The notes below the pieces were generated by a model. It was not told the DNA's origin, did no database searches, and worked only from the letters and a program-made list of their open reading frames with translations. From an uncultured Chloroflexota bacterium (GTDB lineage: Bacteria > Chloroflexota > Dehalococcoidia > UBA3495): DNA of 8,704 nucleotides. The translations under genes and the position numbers were made by a program. Positions 1-6,636 of this stretch are shown here, in pieces. Positions within the stretch are counted from its first letter, which is position 1. Each line of letters opens with the position of its first letter. The DNA is taken from assembly GCA_913052545.1 (NCBI GenBank), contig CAJXEF010000094.1, positions 1 through 8,704 on the forward strand. Reading direction: 5' to 3'.

Positions 1-2
1 TC

Positions 3-1304
3 GATACTAAATATGATAACCTGCCACCGGCTGTCGTGGAGGCGGCTAAGATTGGTATATTAGATGGTGTGGCAAATATAGTTGCTGGTTCAGTTCAAGA
101 ATTAGCAACTATTGTTGGAAATTACGTAAAAGATGTTGGAGGAACCCCTCAGTCTACAGTGGTTGGCTGGGATTTTAAAACCCATGCTACGAATGCAGCT
201 TTCGCTAATGGTATTTTTGGTCACTGCTTAGATTACGAGATACAAGGATTTCCCCCTACTCATGGGACTTCTTCTTGCCTTCCTTCGGCCTTGGCATTGG
301 CGGAAGTAAGTAACGGCTCCGGTAGGAATATTATAGAAGCATACGTGTTGGGTTGGGAGATTCAAGGTCGCCTTAGAGCAGCTTCTTTTTCAGCAGCCAA
401 TCCTGCCTTTCATCCGCCTGGTATGTTCGGACCCCTCGGAGGTGCTGCTGCCAGTGCTAAAATTCTGGGTTTAGATACCTATAAAACTCAAATGGCCTTA
501 GGGATAGCTGCTTCACGAACAGGTGGATTGACAGCTAATACCGGCACAATGGTTAAATCTACCCATCCAGGCAATGCAGCTCGAATGGGTGTTGAATCTG
601 CATTGCTGGCGAGGTCTGGGTATACAGCCAGCGATGCAATTTTAGAAACTTCTCGTGGATATGCTGATGCTTTATTTAACGGTGATATGGATTGGGATGT
701 TGTGGTAGGTGGCCTGGGGGATCCATATAGGTTAGTGGATCCCGGTTTCGATATCAAAAGGTTTCCAGCGCAAGTATATATGCAGAACCCAATAGAAGCA
801 GTTTTAAATTTGCGAGACAAATATAGTTTGAATGCTGAAATGGTTCGAGAATTGGTCCTCCGGACATCGGGGAGGGGTCATTCTGGCTCTTTGCCCAAGA
901 CCGGGCTGGATGGTAAGTTCAGTGTTGAATATTGTGCGGCGTCAGCACTACTAGACGGTGAGGTTGTTATTGATAGTTTTACCGATGACAGGCGCTTTTC
1001 ATCCGGAATGGAGAATATGTTGGCTAAAATTCGGGTCGAACCTGATGGACTTGATTCTGATCCGGTAATCGCCACTGCTCTGTTGCAAGATGGTCGTACC
1101 GTTAGCGATGAATGTGGCAAGTTCACTGGATCAGCTGGTAACCCGATGAGCCGTCAGCAACGTATGGCCAAAGTGCAGGATTGCATGAGCCGAGTTCTGG
1201 ATGAGTCGTCAGGAGCGGATATGGTGAATATGATAGAAGATCTAGATAATCTAGATAATATATCTATTCTGCTGGCTACCATTTCCCAAAAAACCGCTCG
1301 ATAG
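3..1304 (+). CDS. MmgE/PrpD family protein, 5'-truncated by the window edge
   Basis: The family contains 2-methylcitrate dehydratase (PrpD), cis-aconitate decarboxylase and many cytoplasmic lyases of unknown substrate. The frame is open to the left edge: before the GTG at 36 it reads DTKYDNLPPAVV, a typical family N-terminus (LPPxVVExAK..LD). The GTG is therefore internal and probably some tens of residues are missing. Counting from that GTG, family blocks are visible: ANGIFGHCLDY (57-67), HPPGMFGPLGGAAASAKILGLD (126-147), and MVKSTHPGNAARMG (172-185) with the conserved Lys174. Further blocks are GRGHSGSLPKTGLDGKFSVEYCAASALLDG and an alpha/beta C-terminal part. The loop that usually reads LD[FY][DN]DT is LDYEIQ here, so two usual active-site positions are replaced. 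It converges on the GMC gene with a 21-base gap and no obvious terminator. Family is certain; the reaction is unknown. Confidence 0.9.
   Translation, partial: DTKYDNLPPAVVEAAKIGILDGVANIVAGSVQELATIVGNYVKDVGGTPQSTVVGWDFKTHATNAAFANGIFGHCLDYEIQGFPPTHGTSSCLPSALALAEVSNGSGRNIIEAYVLGWEIQGRLRAASFSAANPAFHPPGMFGPLGGAAASAKILGLDTYKTQMALGIAASRTGGLTANTGTMVKSTHPGNAARMGVESALLARSGYTASDAILETSRGYADALFNGDMDWDVVVGGLGDPYRLVDPGFDIKRFPAQVYMQNPIEAVLNLRDKYSLNAEMVRELVLRTSGRGHSGSLPKTGLDGKFSVEYCAASALLDGEVVIDSFTDDRRFSSGMENMLAKIRVEPDGLDSDPVIATALLQDGRTVSDECGKFTGSAGNPMSRQQRMAKVQDCMSRVLDESSGADMVNMIEDLDNLDNISILLATISQKTAR
1242..1259. repeat. 9-bp tandem duplication inside the MmgE/PrpD gene
   Basis: The unit ctagataat occurs twice back to back (1242-1250 and 1251-1259). 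It keeps the reading frame and encodes the doubled tripeptide LDN-LDN near the C-terminus. It looks like a recent slippage duplication in the variable tail of the protein and probably has no function. Confidence 0.7.
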
Positions 1305-1325
1305 ATTTAGGATCTGGTATCAGTA

Positions 1326-2876
1326 TTATTTGTTACTTCTGATGAGATCAGAAATATGCTCTCCTATCATCATTGTAGTTACATTCGTGTTAGCCCTAAT
1401 ACAATTGGGCATTATAGATGCATCTACCACTCGTAAACCCTCCAGGCCATGGACTCTACCGTGTTGGTCGACTACTGACATTGGATCGGTTATAGGGCCC
1501 ATTTTACATGTACCTGATATGTGCTGACCTGTAGTTACTTCTCTCAATAAAAATTGGTCCAAATTAGAGTCGGAGTTTATCTCTTCGTCGGTAGGTTCTA
1601 TCCTTTTATCAATAATATCTTGGAAAGATTCGGCCTCACCCAGACTGGCGCATAATCTTGTGAGGTCTCTCAACCTGCGCCGATCAAATTCTTCTTCAAG
1701 ATATCTGTAGTCGAGGAAAGGTTGAATAGTCGGATCATTAGACGTTAATCCGAGTGAGCCGGAGCCGGTAGCTAAATTCAGGATGGCCAGCATTCGTATA
1801 CCTAACGAGTTCATTCGATCCCCACCACGATTATTTCGCTCTGTTGCGAATGATGACATAATGATTTGTAAGTCATTTCGTAGATCCGAACCCTCCGCAG
1901 TGCATCTAAGGATCATTTGAACTCGTGGAGCTAATCCATCTAAATCGTAACCGGGTTTAGTACGGAACGTGATATATACCATTGGGTGGTCTCGCAAATT
2001 TTGGCCAACTCCTGGGAGGTCATGTACTAGAGGGATATCATAAGACTTAAGATGTTCTGCTGGACCTACTCCAGAAAGTAATAGTATATGGGGTGAGCCT
2101 ATTGCCCCAGAACTTAGGATTATTTCATGACCTTCCACTGTAAATAGATCACCGCCACTTTCTACTTCCACACCTACAGCCCGGTTACCTGAAAATATTA
2201 TTCGATGTACTCTACACTCCGGGCGTATGGTTAAATTCATACGATGACGAGCTTGGTCAAGATACCCCAAAGCAGTACTCCAACGAATACCATTGGGGTT
2301 GTTTAAAGGGCAAGGTCCAACGCCGGAGGCATCAGGAGCATTATGATCGGGGCTGTCGGAAAACCCGGAGGATCTGCAGGCCTGATAGAACGCTTCCTGG
2401 TCCGGACGCAGTTCCTCAGATTTGAACCTACGAACTATTATTGGTCCATCTGAGTTATGGAAGTCGTCTCCGGCAAAATCTGTATCGGATTCGACTTTTC
2501 TAAAATACGTCAACAGGTTTTGAAAATTCCATTGATCGTTTCCCAAAGCAGCCCAAGCATCGTAATCTTCTGGCACTCCTCGCAGGAATACCTGACCATT
2601 AATAGCACTAGATCCGCCCGTGATCTTACCTCTGGGAACCATCATGGGCTCAGCTTGCTCTGTTGCTTTACCGGTAAATTGCCAATTGTGGTCACTTACC
2701 ATAATGTCTGACGCAGTCGCATAGCCAAATTTAACGTCATCGGGTAGATGTTCAAAGTTAGGGAAATCAGGACCCGCTTCTATCAGCAATACGGATTTTT
2801 CACTATCTTCGCTGAGCCTAGTGGCGATGATAGAACCGGCTGAACCGGCTCCTAGCACGATATAATCATATTGCAT
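1326..2876 (-). CDS. GMC family FAD-dependent oxidoreductase (choline/alcohol dehydrogenase-like)
   Basis: A 516-residue cytoplasmic flavoenzyme of the glucose-methanol-choline family, which oxidises alcohols to aldehydes or ketones. The N-terminus begins directly with the FAD-binding Rossmann motif GAGSAG (9-14), followed by the ribose-binding acid in LLIEAG (30-35). GMC signature 1 is PRGKITGGSSAINGQVFLRG (81-100) and signature 2 is GAIGSPHILLLSGVGP (257-272). Catalytic positions are His452 in TTGQHISGTCKMG and Asn498 in ANTNVTTMMIGEH. The His/Asn pair is as in choline oxidase and choline dehydrogenase. Length is slightly below the usual 530-560, with no signal peptide or membrane segment. 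The ATG is preceded by AGGT about nine bases upstream and by its own candidate promoter. It lies 148 bases after the acetyltransferase on the same strand. The alcohol substrate is unknown; a BetA assignment is not justified because no glycine-betaine genes are nearby. Confidence 0.93.
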   Translation of the reverse strand: MQYDYIVLGAGSAGSIIATRLSEDSEKSVLLIEAGPDFPNFEHLPDDVKFGYATASDIMVSDHNWQFTGKATEQAEPMMVPRGKITGGSSAINGQVFLRGVPEDYDAWAALGNDQWNFQNLLTYFRKVESDTDFAGDDFHNSDGPIIVRRFKSEELRPDQEAFYQACRSSGFSDSPDHNAPDASGVGPCPLNNPNGIRWSTALGYLDQARHRMNLTIRPECRVHRIIFSGNRAVGVEVESGGDLFTVEGHEIILSSGAIGSPHILLLSGVGPAEHLKSYDIPLVHDLPGVGQNLRDHPMVYITFRTKPGYDLDGLAPRVQMILRCTAEGSDLRNDLQIIMSSFATERNNRGGDRMNSLGIRMLAILNLATGSGSLGLTSNDPTIQPFLDYRYLEEEFDRRRLRDLTRLCASLGEAESFQDIIDKRIEPTDEEINSDSNLDQFLLREVTTGQHISGTCKMGPITDPMSVVDQHGRVHGLEGLRVVDASIMPNCIRANTNVTTMMIGEHISDLIRSNK

Positions 2877-2925
2877 TTTTATACCTACTTCGAAGAGCTA
2901 TATTATTATGAAGTATACATTAACT

Positions 2926-2954
2926 ATTATATTTGTTCTGTATTGCTCTATGAA
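2926..2954 (-). promoter_or_regulatory. Candidate sigma70-type promoter for the GMC oxidoreductase
   Basis: On the minus strand TTCATA (2949-2954), a 17-base spacer and a perfect TATAAT (2926-2931) lie in the AT-rich 148-base gap before the GMC gene. This would give a leader of about 43 bases. The -35 box matches consensus at four of six positions. AT-rich DNA yields chance -10 boxes, so support is moderate. Confidence 0.45.
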
Positions 2955-3024
2955 GTCCTGAAGAATTCTAAGGGAATGTGCATAGAACTGATTAAAATCG
3001 AAGTTCGTTACGTGTTCCAACCGT

Positions 3025-3516
3025 TTAAGGGGAATTTGATAATGTTTCCAAAGCGTCATCATTTAGGCGATAAGTTATCCAACCTTCAACGGGCTTAGCT
3101 CCCAGATGTTCATAGAATTTGATGGCTGGTTCGTTCCAGTTCAAGACTGACCATTCGATCATTGTAGAGCCACGAGTTTTAGCCAAAATGGCTGCCTGCT
3201 CCATCAATTTCCTTCCGATACCCGAGCCTCTATGACTGGGAATAACGAAGATATCTTCTAAATAGAGGTATTCACGCCCCAGAAACGTAGAATAGTGGTT
3301 GCAAAATACTGCTATTCCGATTGCAGTATTACTCTCGTAAGCTAAGATAACGCTGGCAATTGGATTTGTTCCAAATAATGCTTTCGTTAAATCATGTTCA
3401 GTGACAACAAAATCGGCGGTCAGGTTTTCGTATTCCGCTAAACCTCTGAGGAGCGTAAATATTACCGGTACGTCACCAGTTGTTGCCTGCTTTATAACAA
3501 AGTGATTGTCGTTCAT
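3025..3516 (-). CDS. GNAT family N-acetyltransferase, SSAT-like
   Basis: A 163-residue single-domain acetyl-CoA-dependent N-acetyltransferase resembling spermidine/spermine (diamine) acetyltransferases. Visible landmarks are the N-terminal GLAEYE (25-30), HYSTFLGREYLYLEDIFV (74-91) and the acetyl-CoA pyrophosphate loop RGSGIG (96-101). The C-terminal block EWSVLNWNEPAIKFYEHLGA (121-140) includes Tyr135 at the usual general-acid position. The frame stays open a further 36 codons upstream to 3624, but that extension lies inside the enolase-family gene and lacks GNAT character. The ATG at 3516, just before the FVIKQATTGDVPVI strand, is therefore preferred. It begins 22 bases after the enolase-family stop, which suggests co-transcription. 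The site upstream is weak (AGGT about 17 bases away), which may mean coupling to the preceding gene. SSAT-like proteins in bacteria act on polyamines, thialysine or other amines; the substrate here is not determined. Confidence 0.88.
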   Translation of the reverse strand: MNDNHFVIKQATTGDVPVIFTLLRGLAEYENLTADFVVTEHDLTKALFGTNPIASVILAYESNTAIGIAVFCNHYSTFLGREYLYLEDIFVIPSHRGSGIGRKLMEQAAILAKTRGSTMIEWSVLNWNEPAIKFYEHLGAKPVEGWITYRLNDDALETLSNSP

Positions 3517-3538
3517 GGGAATTATAAGAACTGACCTA

Positions 3539-4657
3539 TCATGCAACCCGATAGTTATTAAGAAGCTGCATGTTGAGTTCGAACCCGAGGCCGGGCCTGT
3601 CTGGTACAGTAACGTATCCGTCATTATCTGGCTTTAATACAGGGAGGAACATCTCTGCTCGGAGGGGATCTACTTCTACTGGATAATATTCTAGAAATTC
3701 ACCATGAGGGATGGCAGCTGCGAGGTGAATTTGTAATTCCTGACAACCGTGTGGAGCGATAGATACTCCCCGGTCCGCGGCAAGATCAGTTACATCTTTA
3801 GCTACGTCGTACCCCGGAACTATGCCGACATCCACGTTAAGGACGGATGCACCTTGGTGGTCTAAAAGGGTCTTGAAGTGAGCGATGTGGTAACCATTTT
3901 CGCCTGTGGCTATTTTTACTTGAGATGACTGAGCAAGTTTCTTATGGCCTTCATAATCGTGAATAGGTAACGGTTCTTCAAACCAATAAACATTATATGC
4001 GGGAAGCTGTTTAGCGAACTCTAATGAAGTCGCTAAATCTAATGCACAGTTGGCATCGACTAGTAACGTGGCATCATCGCCGATTGCTTTTCGGGAGGCT
4101 TCCACCCGTTGCAAATCCCCCGCAATGCCAACCTTGGGATCACCGATCTTAATCTTTACCGCAGAGGCATGCAGCTCTTCGATATTAAACCGGAGTTCTT
4201 CTTGGAGTTCTTCAAGTCCTTTACCTTCCGCATAGTATCCTCCGGCGATGTAGGTGCGGATTCGTTTTTGTGCTCCACCTAGCATTTGGTGAATAGATTG
4301 CCCGAGAGCTTTCCCTTTGATATCCCAACACGCTATGTTGATAGCTGCTAGAACTTGAGTATTAATGCCTCCTATGCCGAGTATCTTGATTAGTTTCTCG
4401 CCGAGGTCATCAGATATGGACCTGGTTTCCATAGGATCACGCCCGATCAGCATAGGACGAAAATAATCAACGTAGCCAGGAAACAAATTCAGAGGTCTTT
4501 CTGCTGCGGTACCTCCGTTCCAGCCGTATCCTGTAATTCCTTCGTCAGTTTTTACGGTTATTTTATGTAGTCGGCCCGGACCATAGTAGTGTCCGCCGTT
4601 CCAGATGCCAGGACGCTCCCATTCGAATACTTCGCTCAGGACTTCTGTTATTTTCAT
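3539..4657 (-). CDS. Enolase-superfamily enzyme, mandelate racemase (MR) subgroup
   Basis: A 372-residue full-length member of the mandelate racemase/muconate lactonizing enzyme family. These enzymes abstract the alpha-proton of a carboxylate on a Mg2+ ion and then racemise or dehydrate, commonly on sugar acids. The N-terminal capping domain is about 1-125 and the TIM barrel about 126-355. Visible residues are the base pair K168-I-K170; Mg2+ ligands Asp201 (DAN), Glu227 (WFEEP) and Glu253 (ATGEN); the His303-Asp276 dyad (APHG and NVDVG); and Glu323 (FLEYYP), equivalent to the conserved Glu of MR. The stretch PIHDYEGHKK after the second metal ligand closely recalls mandelate racemase. All catalytic positions are intact, so it should be active. 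The ATG has AGGAA six bases upstream (4664-4668). It lies 74 bases after the MFS gene and 22 before the GNAT gene. Racemase versus acid-sugar dehydratase cannot be decided from sequence. Confidence 0.93.
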   Translation of the reverse strand: MKITEVLSEVFEWERPGIWNGGHYYGPGRLHKITVKTDEGITGYGWNGGTAAERPLNLFPGYVDYFRPMLIGRDPMETRSISDDLGEKLIKILGIGGINTQVLAAINIACWDIKGKALGQSIHQMLGGAQKRIRTYIAGGYYAEGKGLEELQEELRFNIEELHASAVKIKIGDPKVGIAGDLQRVEASRKAIGDDATLLVDANCALDLATSLEFAKQLPAYNVYWFEEPLPIHDYEGHKKLAQSSQVKIATGENGYHIAHFKTLLDHQGASVLNVDVGIVPGYDVAKDVTDLAADRGVSIAPHGCQELQIHLAAAIPHGEFLEYYPVEVDPLRAEMFLPVLKPDNDGYVTVPDRPGLGFELNMQLLNNYRVA

Positions 4658-4731
4658 CTTAATTTCCTAGTTCTGAAGGAAACACAGCTATTGTTGAAGG
4701 GTAATAACCGTATTAGATCAAAGTGGCGAGT

Positions 4732-6291
4732 TTAATCGTTTCCGCCTTGAGGTACAGCCTGCGGTATTGGCGGAGGGGTAGCGGAGCTACCACCAGCTGT
4801 TTTTTGGAACATAGCAACCACGCTACCTGAAACCATAACCCCCACTACTGCCAAGGCAGAGTAACGGAATCCTTCTCGATATAATGCTTGTGATTCTATC
4901 GCGGGAAGTAGGTCTATCGTAATCGGTATGGCAAGTCCTAAGACCGTCGCTCCAATAGTAGCTCCGATGGTGTGCCCCATTTGTCGGGTTGTTTCCAACA
5001 TGCCGGATGCAAAACTACGGTCTTGGGGAAGTGTGTTCATAACTAGAGCGTTGTTTGCTGTGTTGAATAAGTTGGAGCCAAGGTAAGCTGGCATCAACAA
5101 AAGAGGGAGACCCCATACAGGGACGCCTCCGGCAAAGAATCCGACGAGTATAAATCCTAGAGCGATACTCATTAAGGATCCTGGTCTTAACCACTTGGGA
5201 TTGTACCGGTCATATATCCAACCTGCTAATGGTGGTAAGAATAGGCCCATAATTTGGTTAGGTAATAACACTACGGTTACTACCCACGGCGCTTTGCCTA
5301 ATCCGTTTTCGACAACAATGGGTATCAAAGTTGTTACGGCTAACATGGAAAGATGGAAAGTAGTGTTGCTGTAAAGAGCAGTTGAGAAATACTTAACTTT
5401 GAAGTAACTGAAATCAACAAACGGTGTGCTACTTCGTTGCTGTATAACCATGAAAAGGCCTAGCATAGCCAAGAACAATAAATGCATGGGTAAGTGGTAT
5501 GACATTGCTTCGGGAGTGGTGAATGCCTCTGCTCCATCATGAATGTGCAATCCTGAAAGAATAAATACACCTAGTGTGGCCACCATTAAACTGGCACCCA
5601 CATAGTCAATATTTATTGCCTTAGCTTCTTCAACCACCCCTTGGAAATTATATTTTAGTAACGGCCAACTATTTTTTATGGCTAATAATCCTACTGGTAA
5701 GGATGTGAGGAAAACAAGCCGCCAGCCATAAGACTCAAAAGCGGGGAATATGAAACCTAACTGGAGGAACAGACCAAACAGAGCCAGCCCTATCAATGAT
5801 CCAAAACGTGCCGCCACTACGGGGATAGAATAGGCACGACCGCGTTCACTGCTGTCGAAGACTAAAGTCAATATCGCGTTAGAATTGGCTGTGATAAGCG
5901 CCCCGCCGACTCCTACAGCACCGCTCCAAATTACCAATTGGTTAAAATTTAAGGCAAAAGCAGATAAAGTACTTGCGATGCACATCGTAATTGCACCTGC
6001 AAAGTAAACGCGGACATGACCGTATTTCTGCCCGAGACGTGCGGCTAAAAATACAGTACTGCCTAAAAGCAGTAGTCTAATTATTACTGTCCATGCTGCT
6101 TGTGAAACGTCTATTTCGTAATGTCGGGCAACAGAGGGGATAGTAAGAGCTATGGGCATGCTCGAGAGTTGTACTAAGAGTTGGGTAGACGCGAGGGCTA
6201 TCAATGTTCCCCGGCGTTGACTATCAGTCCCTAGCTCACGGAACGCACCGATAACGTTTAAACGTTTTAAACATAAACTGAGTAATTCCAA
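4732..6291 (-). CDS. MFS transporter, DHA2-type (about 14 membrane segments)
   Basis: A 519-residue inner-membrane carrier of the major facilitator superfamily, drug:H+ antiporter-2 type. About 14 hydrophobic segments can be traced from residue 30 to 496. The motif-A-like loop ARLGQKYGHVRVY (84-96) follows the second segment, with a second copy-like loop AGWIYDRYNPKW (356-367) in the C-terminal half. GWRLVFLTSLPVG (189-201) corresponds to the DHA2 WRxxFxxxxPxG region. The first ~28 residues are polar and basic, and the tail is Pro/Gly-rich. The start is the TTG at 6291: no ATG or GTG exists in frame before residue 45 (Met), which would remove the first membrane segment, and AAGGTC lies six bases ahead. 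An alternative TTG at 6204 would keep all segments. DHA2 proteins are mostly exporters. In this setting beside three catabolic-type enzymes, uptake of a substrate or export of a toxic intermediate are both possible. Confidence 0.9.
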   Translation of the reverse strand: MELLSLCLKRLNVIGAFRELGTDSQRRGTLIALASTQLLVQLSSMPIALTIPSVARHYEIDVSQAAWTVIIRLLLLGSTVFLAARLGQKYGHVRVYFAGAITMCIASTLSAFALNFNQLVIWSGAVGVGGALITANSNAILTLVFDSSERGRAYSIPVVAARFGSLIGLALFGLFLQLGFIFPAFESYGWRLVFLTSLPVGLLAIKNSWPLLKYNFQGVVEEAKAINIDYVGASLMVATLGVFILSGLHIHDGAEAFTTPEAMSYHLPMHLLFLAMLGLFMVIQQRSSTPFVDFSYFKVKYFSTALYSNTTFHLSMLAVTTLIPIVVENGLGKAPWVVTVVLLPNQIMGLFLPPLAGWIYDRYNPKWLRPGSLMSIALGFILVGFFAGGVPVWGLPLLLMPAYLGSNLFNTANNALVMNTLPQDRSFASGMLETTRQMGHTIGATIGATVLGLAIPITIDLLPAIESQALYREGFRYSALAVVGVMVSGSVVAMFQKTAGGSSATPPPIPQAVPQGGND

Positions 6292-6297
6292 TTGCGT

Positions 6298-6303
6298 GAC
6301 CTT
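6298..6303 (-). promoter_or_regulatory. Ribosome binding site supporting the TTG start of the MFS gene
   Basis: AAGGTC on the minus strand lies six bases before the TTG at 6291. No ATG, GTG or other TTG occurs in frame between this TTG and the in-frame stop at 6352-6354, which makes this the likeliest start. Confidence 0.5.
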
Positions 6304-6337
6304 AAAAAACGGGTTAGTAGACTGTAACGGTCTGGTG

Positions 6338-6366
6338 ATACTACATCTTGTCTATTATCATGTCAA
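6338..6366 (-). promoter_or_regulatory. Candidate sigma70-type promoter for the MFS-enolase-GNAT run
   Basis: The minus strand carries a perfect -35 TTGACA (6361-6366), an ideal 17-base spacer and TAGTAT (6338-6343, four of six matches). This predicts a transcript starting near 6331 with a leader of about 40 bases. It sits in the gap between the tRNA terminator and the MFS gene, where a promoter is required. The rest of that gap (6367-6474) shows no gene and no clear operator. Confidence 0.6.
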
Positions 6367-6474
6367 TTGATATTGTATTCAACCTTATAGCGAAACAGTT
6401 ATTAAAGTTACGAGTGAGTTCATAATGCCAACAAACAAAGGATAGGTTGCGACGTACTGGGAGGTGATATCCGT

Positions 6475-6508
6475 AAAAATACCCTCAACAAACTTGCTGA
6501 GGGTATTT
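6475..6508 (-). terminator. Intrinsic terminator after tRNA-Glu
   Basis: On the minus strand an 11-bp perfect stem, AAATACCCTCA with TGAGGGTATTT (6498-6508 and 6477-6487), encloses a 10-base loop and runs straight into a T tract. It begins 11 bases after the tRNA CCA end. It should end the nth-argC-tRNA transcript and insulate the MFS promoter downstream. Confidence 0.88.
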
Positions 6509-6519
6509 CAGATTGTCGG

Positions 6520-6598
6520 TGGTACCCCGGATGGGCTTCGATCCCATGATCTCCACCTTGAAAGGGTGGCGTCCTAGGCCAGGCTAGACGACCGGGGC
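6520..6598 (-). tRNA. tRNA-Glu (anticodon TTC), CCA encoded
   Basis: A 79-base cloverleaf. The acceptor stem is GCCCCGG with CCGGGGT (first pair G-U), then A as discriminator and an encoded CCA. The D arm GTCTAG...AGGAC is typical of tRNA-Glu. The anticodon stem CCACC/GGTGG closes the loop CTTTCAA, with anticodon TTC at 6560-6562 reading GAA and GAG. The variable loop is five bases. The T stem ATGGG/CCCAT closes the loop ATCGAAG. All stems pair fully. The T loop begins with A at position 54 where nearly all bacterial elongator tRNAs have T. The gene begins 20 bases after the argC stop and is followed by a strong terminator. Confidence 0.95.
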
Positions 6599-6606
6599 AC
6601 GGACGA

Positions 6607-6636
6607 ATTTTACTACAACTACGGGTACACCGCCAA
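6607..6636 (-). promoter_or_regulatory. Possible tRNA-Glu promoter inside the end of argC
   Basis: On the minus strand TTGGCG (6631-6636), an 18-base spacer and TAAAAT (6607-6612) would start RNA near 6600, two bases before the mature tRNA 5' end. The -10 matches five of six and the -35 only three of six. The tRNA could instead, or also, be processed from the argC transcript. Confidence 0.3.

Noticed and set aside
1337..1353. A 7-bp hairpin (TTCTGAT-gag-ATCAGAA) near the convergent gene ends.
   Set aside because: It lies inside the GMC coding region and has no T tract on either strand, so it is not a credible terminator.
2871..3098. A 75-codon open frame on the plus strand across the gap before the GMC gene.
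   Set aside because: It overlaps the GMC start and the end of the acetyltransferase, has no ribosome site or recognisable domain, and its composition follows the AT-rich gap.
3025..3516. Acetyltransferase as an antibiotic-resistance gene.
   Set aside because: The sequence follows the diamine acetyltransferase pattern, not the aminoglycoside acetyltransferase families, and no resistance context is present.
3517..3624. An extra 36 codons upstream of the acetyltransferase start, overlapping the enolase-family gene.
   Set aside because: The extension has no GNAT character and lies wholly within the C-terminal coding part of the upstream gene; the ATG at 3516 begins exactly at the family's first strand.
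6459..6468. A strong Shine-Dalgarno-like GGGAGGTGAT on the plus strand.
   Set aside because: No start codon follows at a usable distance and the frame runs into the terminator hairpin and the antisense tRNA.
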